Source: Chromera velia (Eukaryota > Sar > Chromeraceae). Taken from it: a stretch of 58,600 bases of DNA. This document shows positions 38,645-49,201 of this stretch, piece after piece. Both the position numbers and the translations under genes were made by a program. A model generated the notes under the pieces. It was not told the DNA's origin. It did not search any database and was given only the letters and a program-made list of their open reading frames with translations. How positions within the stretch are numbered: the stretch's first letter is position 1; each line of letters starts with the position of its first letter. The DNA is taken from contig JAHBMJ010005748.1 of the NCBI GenBank assembly GCA_018398765.1, positions 8,303-66,902 of the forward strand, in the 5' to 3' direction.

Positions 38645-40540
38645 CCTACACCATACGGTTAGGAGTAACTACCGGGGGTTTTGAGGGTAGCAGCCTAGTG
38701 ACCAGATTTGATTTGATTTGATTTGATTTGATTTGATTTAAAGTAGGGCTTAACCTCAAATCAAATCTTAGGCCTGAGAAACTTTAGCATGATAGGGTCT
38801 ATCAAATCCTATCAAATCTACTTCAAATCTGACCCTTTAACCTCAAATCTTCGAGGCCCCGGAATTGAGGTTAATCCATCATCCAGTATTCATCCAGTCT
38901 CTCAAATGAGTCTTCGCACTTTTTTGTGCGCCAAAAAAAAAAATCGCAAAAATTTTTTTTCATCAGTTTCACATGAATATGAACGCCCATGTAAAAGCTT
39001 TTCCAAATTAATGTCTGTTCAGTAAAAAAGAGATCCGCTTTTTTGTTGGTAGTTAAGTGTAGCAGTTTCGAAGTAAACTAGAGATTCAAAAGTTGAGAAG
39101 TGCAGTTTCCAACTATATTAAAGTTTTGGTCCGCTTTTTCATTAAGCATACAACGGTTAAGCATACAACTCTGCATGCTGAGGAAATTAACGGGTGGGGA
39201 AAGAGACAAGAGTTGTGAGCCCTTGGGATTCTCAAGCAAAGAGCGCCCCCAAGATTCCGACTTAGGGCTTTAGTGAAGACCTCATAGGGATGAAGATTTG
39301 TCATTCTGTTTTCATTGACTTGAACTCACTCGTGGAACCTGTCAAAAAAGTGAACATGGGTCAGCTATAGACCCCTTCCTGTATGGGTATACAGGCGGTC
39401 GGTTTTGACTTTTTTCCTTGCGGCATATATGGCCGGAGCCAGTTGGAGATATGCACAAGGATCCCGTGGCGCTCATGCGATGGGCAGGCCTGTATATTCG
39501 TAGCATGTCCCACCATGCGCGAGGACTTAGGTATCCCTAAAACATAGGAGACCCTAAGACGGACATCAATATCGAATCGATATTTCTTAGAAAGCAAACT
39601 CAGCCAAACTGCCCGATATCCGATATCGATATTCGATATCATCATATCGATACAATATTTTTCGATATCGATACGATAGCCATCCCTAATTCTAGTCTTA
39701 AATTAAGATGCTCGTTAAGATGACTCTCTATGATGACTCTAAGATAAAAACTTATGTAAGCTCTTAGCTTTGACAATAGCTCATTAATTTTGAGAGTCTT
39801 AATTTAGCTTTTCGTCTAGTTTTTAGTGATTTTCTTGTCTTTAGGGCTTTCTAGGATTTGCTAGTGGTATCGACTGTATCAATGTGTCATGTCGTCTTCA
39901 GTGCTGTCGCGAGTGACGGTCTCAGTGACCTCTAGACTTCAACCTCAAATCTACCTTAAATCTGGTCAGATTTGAGTTTGAAACTCAAATCAAATCAAAT
40001 TAAATCAAATCAAATCCTATCAAATCAAATCTGGTCACTAGGGTAGCCTTGTTTACTGTAAATTTGGTAACTGACGATTGGTAACTAGGGGGGTCCAGGG
40101 GCCCTACCACTACTATAGTAACTGACAGTAAGGGGCCCTGGCATTTGATGAAAAAAAAAAAACGTTTCAAAAGTTTTTTTATGTAAATTAACGTGCACGA
40201 TGAAATGATTCCATCGATCTATAAAAAAAAGGAACAAAGTTTCTCTGGTTTGAAGGAAGGACTGAAGATGGCAGCCATGTGTGACAGTCGGACACAGTCC
40301 TGCATATATGTGTGGCCGAAGAGGAAGACTCCGAGCAGGAATACTCGATTTACCCATGTACTAGTTTATCTAGCTTCAAAGAACAATTATAAGTGTTTTG
40401 GTTACCAAAATAACGGTAATCAATGTGACTCTGCATAATTACCGTAACTACGATTCTGGTTACCGTGCGGCCCTAGGCATGGCCTAACGACCACGCAAGT
40501 TACTATCCTAATTTGGTTACTCCTAACCGTACAGTGTAGG
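38645..40540. mobile_element. Outer non-autonomous element with terminal inverted repeats, about 1.9 kb
   Basis: CCTACACCATACGGTTAGGA followed by GTAAC at 38645-38669 is repeated in reverse complement at 40516-40540 with two mismatches in 25. No transposase ORF lies between. GGTTAC/GTAACC motifs recur inside the right half (around 40395-40520). A target-site duplication could not be fixed. It is interrupted by the inner element. Confidence 0.6.
38694..40042. mobile_element. Inner inverted-repeat element inserted in the outer one, about 1.35 kb
   Basis: The left end CCTAGTGACCAGATTTGATT (38694 on), continuing into an ATTTG array, matches in reverse complement the right end at 40000-40042 (...ATCAAATCTGGTCACTAGG). 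Both arms run through variable numbers of ATTTG/CAAAT units. GTAGC occurs near both outer edges and may be a blurred target-site duplication. The interior holds CTCAAATCTGACC-type repeats and an ATCGATAT-rich tract at about 39600-39690. No coding capacity is seen. Confidence 0.65.
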
Positions 40541-40640
40541 TCTATAAAAAAAACTTACCTTACAGTGAAACATGCAAGGGGGAAACATTGAGAAAGTAAG
40601 CTAGGGAAGAAAAACGTTTCAATGTTTTTTGCTCAGCTTT

Positions 40641-41222
40641 TTGAAAGACTCAATGAAAGTGTTAAGTATGATTATATAGGAACAGACACGCGTTTTCATG
40701 CTTCAGTCGAGACGATCCCTTTTCTTCTCTACCCCCTCTCTCTTTCTAGCAGTTTGCCTCGCCTGTCTTGGTGGCTCCAACTCCCTCTACGTTCCGACGG
40801 ATTCTTTCAAGAGCCTACCGGGAGGTACAGAGGGGTATTTCCACGGGAAGATCTTTCTCAAGTCTCAATCTCCATCAATTTTGCCATCGAATCACACATT
40901 CATTTCGTCGGTCTTCTCTCTCTTCCTCTGAACGAAAGCTGGCCTCTCCTCTCGCCAAGCTAGCTCATCTGGTCCTTCCCTCCTTGTTGCCTTCGATCGA
41001 TCAATCGGCCGATCGATCCGTCCGTCTGCATCAGGGACACGATACCGAGTCCACATTTCCTTCCGCTTCGGACATGCAGGTCAGTCAAAAACACTGGCAC
41101 CACCAAGACACATGCACACAGAGAAGGAAACCGTAGACTCCCTGAAAGACCCGATTAACTGCCCCCCTCTGAGAGGGGCAAATCGAGCCCTTCCTCCCCT
41201 CGTTATCCCTACATGATTACGT
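40641..41222. other. Short interval with a possible signal-peptide first exon, unresolved
   Basis: The plus-strand ATG at 40698 begins a hydrophobic N-terminus (MLQSRRSLFFSTPSLFLAVC...) that reaches a GTACAG donor at 40825. An alternative plus-strand exon, 40753-41079, has acceptor TAGCAG and donor GTCAGT. The two readings use different frames and no downstream exon was found before the psbM-like gene on the other strand. Neither is firm. Confidence 0.2.
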
Positions 41223-42525
41223 TTACTCCCTCTTCAGGGCCTCGGAACCTCTGTACCACAAGAGGAGTACGATCACGGGAAGAAAGAAGGAGGCGATGGA
41301 GGCCCAAAAAGCGAGGGGCTCGACGGTCATCTCGACTCCCAGAGAGAGAGCCTGGGTGGGCAGGCTCTCCAAAGCGGAAGGGTCCTGAAGGCAGACAGGA
41401 AAGGCAGTTACACTTCATCGCAATCACACAGACTGCTAGATACACACTGTCCAGAGAAACATTCATTATGACAGATGCGCTCGGAAGGTTCCAGAACGCA
41501 AAACCCCACGCTTGACAATGCTGGGCCAGGGGCACAAGAATCAACTTAGCTCGCTTCTCAGTTTGACGCAGTTTTGTGTGCTGCCGGCAAACAGAGGGCC
41601 TAACGGTCATTTCACACCGGGGTGTATTTTCATGTGGGTGTGGCAAGGGACTCGGCTCATTTGAATACTTCTTCGGTTCCAGCCTGTGCAGTGCACCAGC
41701 TAGCTGCTTTCTGCTGTGGCCTTTTCTGTTTTTTTCCGTTTTAACGTTCGGGAAGACGAAAGGTGCTTTGTAGCGGTGTCACAAAGAAAGAGGATCGAAG
41801 GAAAAACGACGAAGAAATGAAAAAAAAAGCCCCTCTCTCACTCACTCGCTCGCTCACTCACTCACTAACGCACGCGAGGATAGAGTGCACTCACGCCCTC
41901 ACTCCATTTGGCTCACTTGCACTCCCACTCACTGCCTCACTTATAAGCGAGAGACGCAGCAAAAGGAAGCAGAAGGGAGAGGCACAGGAAACTTGTCTGC
42001 TTGCCTGACCGAGGGATGCGAGAAATCTAGTGCTGTTGGCTTCATCACTCTTTCAGACAACTCAGACGAAGAGAGGGAGAGACGAAGGCAAAGGCAAAGA
42101 AAGGAAGGGGAGCACTGAAAAATCTCAAAAACTTGATTCAAGGCACTTAACAGTCAGTCTCCCATTCGCACAAAGATGATCGGAATCAAGAAAGTCACTG
42201 GTTGCTGAGAGAAGCGCGTGGATTGCTCACGTTCACGTCCCACACACACAGTCCTACGTGCAAGGTTGTACTCAGCTGACAGGCGAATGGAGAGACCCGA
42301 ACAAGGATCTCACATCCTCAGGTGAATCGTTCGTTCAAGGAAGAATCAGGAACTCACCTGCAATTGCGGAAGCTGGTCAAAGAGGGCCTCATGGGCATTC
42401 ATGGAGGAGATGGGCGTCCGTTGCGGGACTCTAGACAGCAGCCTCGCCCCGCTGCTGCTAGAGACTGACGGGACAAATGCGGAGACGGCCGCAAAGCACA
42501 CAAAAGCCAAAACAGCGCGAAGCAT
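41223..42525 (-). CDS. psbM: Photosystem II PsbM-like protein, nuclear gene with plastid leader, two exons, 109 aa
   Basis: Exon 1 is 42525-42358 (56 codons, donor GTGAGT); exon 2 is 41384-41223 (acceptor TTCAG, stop TAA). The N-terminus MLRAVLAFVCFAAVSA is a signal peptide followed by FVPS, the Phe-after-cleavage arrangement typical of proteins sent to red-derived complex plastids. A Ser/Arg-rich transit-like stretch follows. The C-terminal 35 residues (75-109) form one membrane span, MTVEPLAFWASIASFFLPVI continuing to VLLLWYRGSE. The pattern LAF-x-A-x2-A, Pro at mid-helix and LL-x2-Y parallels PsbM, a small subunit at the photosystem II dimer interface, which is usually plastid-encoded and about 34 residues long. 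The leader and gene structure are clear; the PsbM identity rests on a short hydrophobic match and could be another single-span photosystem subunit. Confidence 0.68.
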
Positions 42526-42628
42526 TGTGTTACAAATCGAGGCTGGTGCAGGCCGTTTGGTCAAAAAAGCAAGAAAAGAAAAACTGATGCACCTCTGTCT
42601 AGCTCTTCAATACACCCCTTTGCATGAC

Positions 42629-42778
42629 ATGGAATCATTCTCCAAGAAGTATTTAGGTCTCAGCCCGGAAGAATTGGGCTCGGCAGCTATATTAATATCT
42701 GGACTTGGCTTCATCCTCGCGGCCGTGTGTAAAATTTTGCCGTACGTGAGCGAGGCCCACGGGGCCCAGGAAGGATGA
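42629..42778 (+). CDS. Small single-span membrane protein ORF, 49 codons
   Basis: The ATG at 42629 opens MESFSKKYLGLSPEELGSAA, then a hydrophobic helix (ILISGLGFILAAVCKILPYV) and a short charged tail before TGA. The sequence is not low-complexity and its codons look ordinary. It begins only about 100 bases from the psbM-like start codon on the opposite strand, so the two could share a promoter. An upstream coding exon is possible, since a TCTAG acceptor precedes the ATG by about 30 bases. No family is recognised; by size it could be a small organelle membrane-complex subunit. It may also be a chance ORF. Confidence 0.35.
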   Translation: MESFSKKYLGLSPEELGSAAILISGLGFILAAVCKILPYVSEAHGAQEG

Positions 42779-43291
42779 GCTCACAAAGCCGCGGGGCCGC
42801 GGTTGGAAGGGAAATTATGCAATTTTATCTTCCCTGGGCCCTTTTCAATGGAAATCCGAAAGAAAGTATTTTGATTTGTGCGTTCCAAAGATGGCGCGAA
42901 TGAAAATAAAAGGACCAAGGACGCGCCGGGGCCCCAACATATTGACGGAGAGGCCTTGTGCGGCAGTGATGGGCCCGCACGACAGGATTTTGCAAAATTC
43001 AGTCGGAATTAATTATTGATTGTGTCAGACATGCGCTCATTCCGAGCGAACCTTCAGCCCATGTATAGCCGTGCTGATATGTCCCATGAATGGAGTCACC
43101 GAAGAAAGCGAAGACTACATGATGAAGAGAGAAAGAGTTCCGCAGACAAAGAAGAAGACAAGTCATCGACATCAAGAGAGGACATCCCGCCACCGGAAGA
43201 GAATTTTTGAGCGAAGAGCGACGCAAAAAGGGAGGAGGCGACAAAAGAAGGACGGCAGGACAAAGGAGACAGCTGGAGATTGATCGATGAG
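42779..43291 (+). promoter_or_regulatory. Upstream region of the signal-peptide gene
   Basis: About 510 bases with a GC-rich palindrome just after 42790 (GCCGCGGGGCCGCGG) and purine-rich sequence from 43090 to 43270. Two overlapping Arg/Glu-rich ORFs here (around 43016-43280) read as purine-tract artefacts. The ATG at 43292 is the first one followed by a convincing signal peptide. Confidence 0.35.
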
Positions 43292-43844
43292 ATGAGGACC
43301 TTCAGCAGTTCTCTCTTCATTGCAGCGTCATGCGCATCTCTCTTCACCTCCCTGCATGCAAATGCGTCGACAGCTGCGGGGGCTCCACCGATCGTCCATG
43401 TAAGGGTCACATATGCACATGAATATCTATGTATCTGCACGCATGTATACAGGCATGCATGCCAGCATGCCTGCCTGCCTCCCTGTGGGCCCGTCTACCT
43501 AACAGGAGGCCAGTCTCATGACTGTGTGTCTTTGTGCCTCTGCCTGCTTGTTGGTACCTGCCTGCCTGCCTAGCTGCCGGTGGGCCTGAACGAACATGCA
43601 TGTATGTGCGCATGCACGCCTATCCAACTACCTTGCCCGTCAGCCTATCTGCCTGCTGACTTCTCTGCCCGTGTTTCTGCATGAACGCACGCATCTCTGT
43701 CTGCGTATCCTTTGTTGATCTGTCTGTTGAAAAGCACGCCTACCCACCTGCGTACTGAACTGCCTACGCAGGTGCCTATGTGCCTCCTCGCCTGTATGCC
43801 CGCCTGCGTGCCTGTATGCCCATCTGCTTGCTTGCCCGTCTGCC

Positions 43845-43885
<41 letters not shown>

Positions 43886-44088
43886 GCCTGCCTGCCTGCC
43901 TGCCTGTCTGTCTGTCTGTCTGTCTATCTGTCTGTCTGTCTGTCTGCCTGCCTGCCTGCCTGCCTACCTGCCTTTCTGTCTGTCTGTCTGTCTGTCTGAC
44001 TGTCTGCCTGCCTGCCTGCCTGCCTGTCTGCCTGTCTGTCTGCCTGTCTGTCTGTCTGTCTGTCTGTCTGCCTGCCTGTCTGTCTGTG

Positions 44089-44121
<33 letters not shown>

Positions 44122-45851
44122 GCCTGCCTACCTGCCTTTCTGTCTGTCTGTCTGTCTGTCTGACTGTCTGCCTGCCTGCCTGCCTGCCTGTCTGCCTGTC
44201 TGTCTGCCTGTCTGCCTGTCTGTCTGTCTGTCTGTCTGTCTGTCTGCCTGCCTGTCTGTCTGTCTGTCTGTCTGTCTGTCTGCCTGCCTGTCTGTCTGTG
44301 TGTCTGTCTGTCTGTCTGTCTGTCTTGTCTACTGCCTTCAAGCCTACGTACGTATCTGCTTGTGTGCCGTCTTCTTGCCTGCCTGCCTTCTTTCCTTCTA
44401 ACATGCCAAGATAGGACTCGAAGCCGAGATAGGACTCGGTGTTACGGTAGCGCTTCCTTGTGCGGGTCTCTTAACTAAGAAGGGGCCTTTTCTGCCTGAC
44501 CTCCTCCGTCTTCATTTATCTACTTTTCTTTCTTTCCAAGCATGTATTGATGTGTGCGTATGCATGCGTAGCGTGTGTGGAATGTATCCATGCGTCGTCT
44601 CCCTAGTGACTTACTTCATCCGTTGGTCAATGAATGCGCTTGGGTCTCTGAGCGCTTGGTTGCTTTTCACCTCGTATCGAATGCACAGATAGAATGTCTC
44701 CTGGATAGAATGTCTCGTCTCTTAGTGTGGGGATATGTGTGTCCCGGATCAACTCATCCTTCCTTCCTTCCTTCCTTCCTTCCGTGTCTGAGCGTTCCTT
44801 TGCGTGTCCCCCCCCCATAGATTGGTGTGCCCTCCCTCCCTCCCTCCCTCACTGCAGATGCCTCCATCAGATCTGGATCGGGATTTCGGGGAGACTTTGA
44901 AGGGAGAAAGGAAAGGGGGAAAGGCGAAGGAGGGACTTTTGTCGGGAGTCAGTTTCTTCTTCTCCCATTCCTCCCTCCCTCCCTCCTTCCCTCCCTTCCT
45001 TTCTTTTTGTTTTCTCTGTGATCCCATCTCTTTGACTGCCCTGCTTCTACCTTTCTGGGTTCGATTGTCTGATGTGCCCATGCATAAAAGAAAGCCCACA
45101 TCTCCTTGCCTTGCCACCAATAGATCGATCGGGACTCGGTCAGTCAGACTCACCCGTGTGGTGATACTGTCGATCATTCGATCATTTGTTTTTGTTTTCT
45201 TTTTTGGTTCAATTTCATTCATGCGGAACGAACACGTCGGACAGTCTCCCATTCACTGCCTCCTCTAATCCGGAGAGTGGAGCAGAGGGAAAAAGCCGAT
45301 AGGTAGGCACCTCCATCCATCCGCAAGATCACCCACCGCCTTCTCGATCGTTCGTTCCCATCTTCTGTCTGTCTGTCTTCACCCTTGCAGATTGTGCAGG
45401 GGCTCTTCAGAAGAATCTCAGGACCTCCAAAGAATGACCAGAGAAGCTTGGGGGAGAAGGGAGAGGGAGAGAACGCGCCTCTGCTTCCTGACAGCTTCTT
45501 CCAGGTAGGTCCCGCGGGATGAAGGACTGAAAGTGAAAGCCTCGCGAGAGTGACAATTTTTGTATCATTCAATTTTCGTGAGGTGCTTTCCATTTGAGCC
45601 GTCCGTCTTCTTCGGCAGGGGAATGCCGAAAGAACCACTAGTGAGTGCCTTTCTGTCATTCCCTTTGTGCATGCACCCGTCTTCTTCCTTCTTCTTCTTC
45701 TTCTTCTTTTCTTCCTTCTTCCTTCTTCCTTCTTCCTTCTTCCTTCTTCCTTCTTCTTCTTCTTCTTCTTCTTCTTCTTCTTCCTCTTCCTCTTCCTCTT
45801 CCTCTTCCTCTTCCTTCTTCCTCTTCTTCTTCTTCTTCCTCTTCCTCTTCC

Positions 45852-45901
<50 letters not shown>

Positions 45902-47658
45902 TTCTTCTTCTTCTTCTTCTTCTTCCTCCACAAAACTCGTTGGCCTCTCTGCATGCCCACATGCATGCTTGCATGCCTCGCTGTATGTACGCCTGGTTCC
46001 CTACTCGCCTTGTGTGCTTTGCCGCTTGCTAATGGCTGCCATGGGCATTTTGTCCACTGAGGAAAAGTGCATTCACCCAGTCACCATGCATGTCTATGCA
46101 TTGGGAGCAGAATGGATCCTGACATCTTCGCCACACACACTCTCAAGCTTCCCCACCCCCCCCCCCNNNNNNNNNNNNNNNCCCCCCTCTCTCTCTCTTT
46201 GCGCAGAAGGAAGTGGCAGAGCCCTCCGACGATCCACTCCCCCTCCTTCACAGAGCCAACAAAGAGCAACAGGAAGAGGATACGCAACCCTCTCCTTCGC
46301 CTACCCTTGCTCCTGAGAACGAAGAAACAGAGAGAGAACAAGAAAGAGAGCCGATGAAACCAACCGCAATGCCGCCTGCCTTCTCCAACGTCACAGACGC
46401 AAAAAGAGAAAGTGCAGGAAGCTTCTCAGAGATTCGGTTGGTTGCTGCGTGTTTGCATTTCTTCTGTTCTATTAGACGGCTTTCCATTTTGGTTGCATCC
46501 CTACTGGCATCGCCGCGTGTGTTTCGCAAGACTTCTGTTTCGTTTTTCTTTCCACTCTTATTCATGTTCTTCTTGTCTGCTTCCTCTCTGTTGGAGTGGG
46601 TGGCACCGGGGGTGAGAGGGTTCATTTGTGCGTGTGTGCGTGTCTGCGTGCAAGGCTTACTTCTGTATCCAATGCAGAATGGACCATACAGAAGAACAGG
46701 AGACTGAGAGACGACTCGCACATCAGGCGGGACTGGGAACAAACGAGGCCGTCTGGGTTGGTGCGTTTGCTTGCGTTCGCTTTCTCTGTATCTATCAGTA
46801 AATGCACGCACATATACATCTATCGATTTGTCTGTCTGTCTGTCTGTCTGTCTGCCTGCCTGTCTGTCTGTCGTCTGTCTGTCCTGCTCTCGCTGTATTT
46901 GTGCACTTGTCGGCTCACTGTCCACCAAAGACACTCGGAAGAAAAAAAGGAGGAAAATGCCGGGACCATTTCTGTTCCTTCCCGTCCTTATCGACCGTGT
47001 CTGTCTGTCTGCCTGCCTGCCTCTCTTTCTCTCTTTCTTTCGGTTTTCTTTTCCTGCAGAGCAACAAGGGTCTGGCTGACCACGATCTCGACAAGGGGGT
47101 CAGTCAGTTAGTCAGGTAGGGAGGCAGACGTGCAGACAGGCTGCGAGTGAGTAAGTAAGTAAGAGAGCAGCAAGTCAGAGAGCGAGCATGCGGTACTTTC
47201 ATTATTTATATATGCATATTGTTGTTTTGGCTGTCCTCTTCTGTTTTGTGGCATCTGTGCGGAGCGTGTTTGCGGTGAGGGGCGTATAGGGGGGCAGGTG
47301 CAAGAAGCAAAGAGAGTTGAGATAGAAGGAGATAGGAACATCACTGTCACGAGCCCTCCGTCGTCCCTTCCCCTCTGTCTCAGTGCGTAGATATGCATTC
47401 GTGCACGTGAAAGCTCTGTGTGTGTGTGTGTGTGGTTGATATGGAGGGAAGGTGTATACAGACATCAAGTAGAGTGGGTATGCATTGTTATCCTTGTTTC
47501 CTCGACTTTTAAAGTGTCTGAATTTAGGGGGATGCACTCTATGGATGCATCCTTGATTGTATGAACATTCATCCACGGGCCGTTGGTTGCTTTGTCTGTC
47601 TCTGTCGCCTTTGCAGGAGGGAGCGCTGGTCAGTCAGTCAGTCAGTCAGTCAGTCAGT

Positions 47659-47689
<31 letters not shown>

Positions 47690-48548
47690 TCAATCTACCT
47701 GTTTGTCTCTCCTTCGGATCTCACCCGAACGCAAGACGGAAGATCGTCAGACGAGCGTTCTCTCTCTTTTGAATTCTTTCGGCTCCTCTCTCTCTTTCTC
47801 TCTCTCTCTTTCTTTATTCATTTATTCATTTTTGTTTTCTTTATTTATTTCTTTGTTTGCTTCTTTGTTTCCTCTCTCTGCCCTGGTGTCTCTTTGCGTG
47901 TCTGTCCGTCTTTCTGTCTGTTTGTCCACCTCCCTGCCTGTCCCTATGTCCGTGTGCTGAAGTAAGCTGTGTTGCGTTGCTCAGAGATTTTCCTCTGCGC
48001 GTGCGATTTCGTTGGACGGACGGCTTCATGCATGATGAAAGGAAGGAAGGCAAATTGCACACCATCTCAGTCAGAGATCTGCGTGGGGAAGGGGCGTTTG
48101 TGAATTCGTTCTTCCTCATCTACTCTGTCTGATTCAGAGAGCCCCTGCATGTACGTACGAACGCAGATGCGGGAGGTCGAAGAGTTGACCGGTCTTGGTG
48201 CATCGGGAGGCGGCGAAAAGTTGGCGGCGGTCGCAGGGAAGGGGGCATCGATGTTCGACACTCACGAGGTAAGGTGAACGGGAGGGAGGGAATGCGGAGG
48301 TTGCAAGGCTGCATGGTGGAGTTTTCCCTCTGTCTGTCTGTCTGTCTGTCTGTCTGCTGATCATCTGTCGATTCGGTTCTCTGCATGTGTTGTGAGATAC
48401 TCTATGCGTTCGAAGTTTCCGGATACTCCGCCACCTGTCTGCTCCTCTCTCTGGCTTCCTGCCCCGGCCATTCTGTTCGCCTCTGACCCAGAAGGTGTCT
48501 GTCTCTGTGTCCCTCCCTGCTTTCTGCCTGTCTGTATATCTGTCTCTG

Positions 48549-48581
<33 letters not shown>

Positions 48582-49027
48582 GCCTGTCTGCCCGTTTGTC
48601 TGTCTGTCTGTCTGTCTGTCTGCACAAACGCAGGCTCTGAAGACAAATATCGCTGTGGCTCTCAAAGGGGCGGACGTGAAGGTGACGGACAAACGAGAAA
48701 AGTCCAAGTGCGGGTCTGCTGTCGGCAAGGCAAGGGACGATCTAATCTCTGGGATTCAGGTGATTCCTTCCTTCCTCCTTGCTTCCTTCCTTCGTTGACT
48801 GCGTTAGTTGAGTTATGATTGTTTCCTTGGTTTTTGCTTCTGTTTCTTCTACTCTTTGCTTTTCATTCATGCTGCATGCATCTTTGTGTCCACCTTGTCG
48901 GTAGTCTTCCCCTGTCTCTCTTTCTTTCTCTCTCGTCTACGTCTGTCTGTGTATCTCTCCCCCCACCTCTGTGTGTGTGTGTGAGTGTGTGTGTGTGTAG
49001 GTGTGTGTGTGTCTGTAGTTGTGTAGG

Positions 49028-49078
<51 letters not shown>

Positions 49079-49166
49079 TTGTGTGTGTGTAGGTGTCTAG
49101 GTGTGTGTGTGAAGTATCCAAAGATGACCCGAAAGGTTTCCACCCTCGTTAGATTCTGCTTGTGTG

Positions 49167-49201
<35 letters not shown>

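Larger units (their letters stand above)
38184..40640. other. AT-rich island between genes, filled by nested repeat elements
   Basis: After the stop codon at 38183 the sequence becomes AT-rich with no ORF of coding character. Most of it is taken up by the two inverted-repeat elements given separately. The 38200-38640 part shows only A/T-rich sequence that may include the 3' end of the preceding gene. Confidence 0.7.

Noticed and set aside
43712..44404. Long Cys/Leu/Ser/Val and Gln/Thr/Asp/Arg open frames on both strands
   Set aside because: They are translations of the CTGT/CTGC tract; absence of stops follows from the repeat unit.
45619..45640. 22-base micro-exon (GGGAATGCCG...) in the signal-peptide gene
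   Set aside because: Borders look good, but it would shift the frame of exon 46207-46436 unless another exon is hidden; kept only as a possibility.
45219..46032. Long Arg/Lys, Glu, Ser, Leu and Phe-rich frames
   Set aside because: All are readings of the polypyrimidine tract in an intron.
48134..48646. Minus-strand Gln/Thr/Asp/Arg ORFs
   Set aside because: Antisense of CTGT arrays and of two real plus-strand exons.
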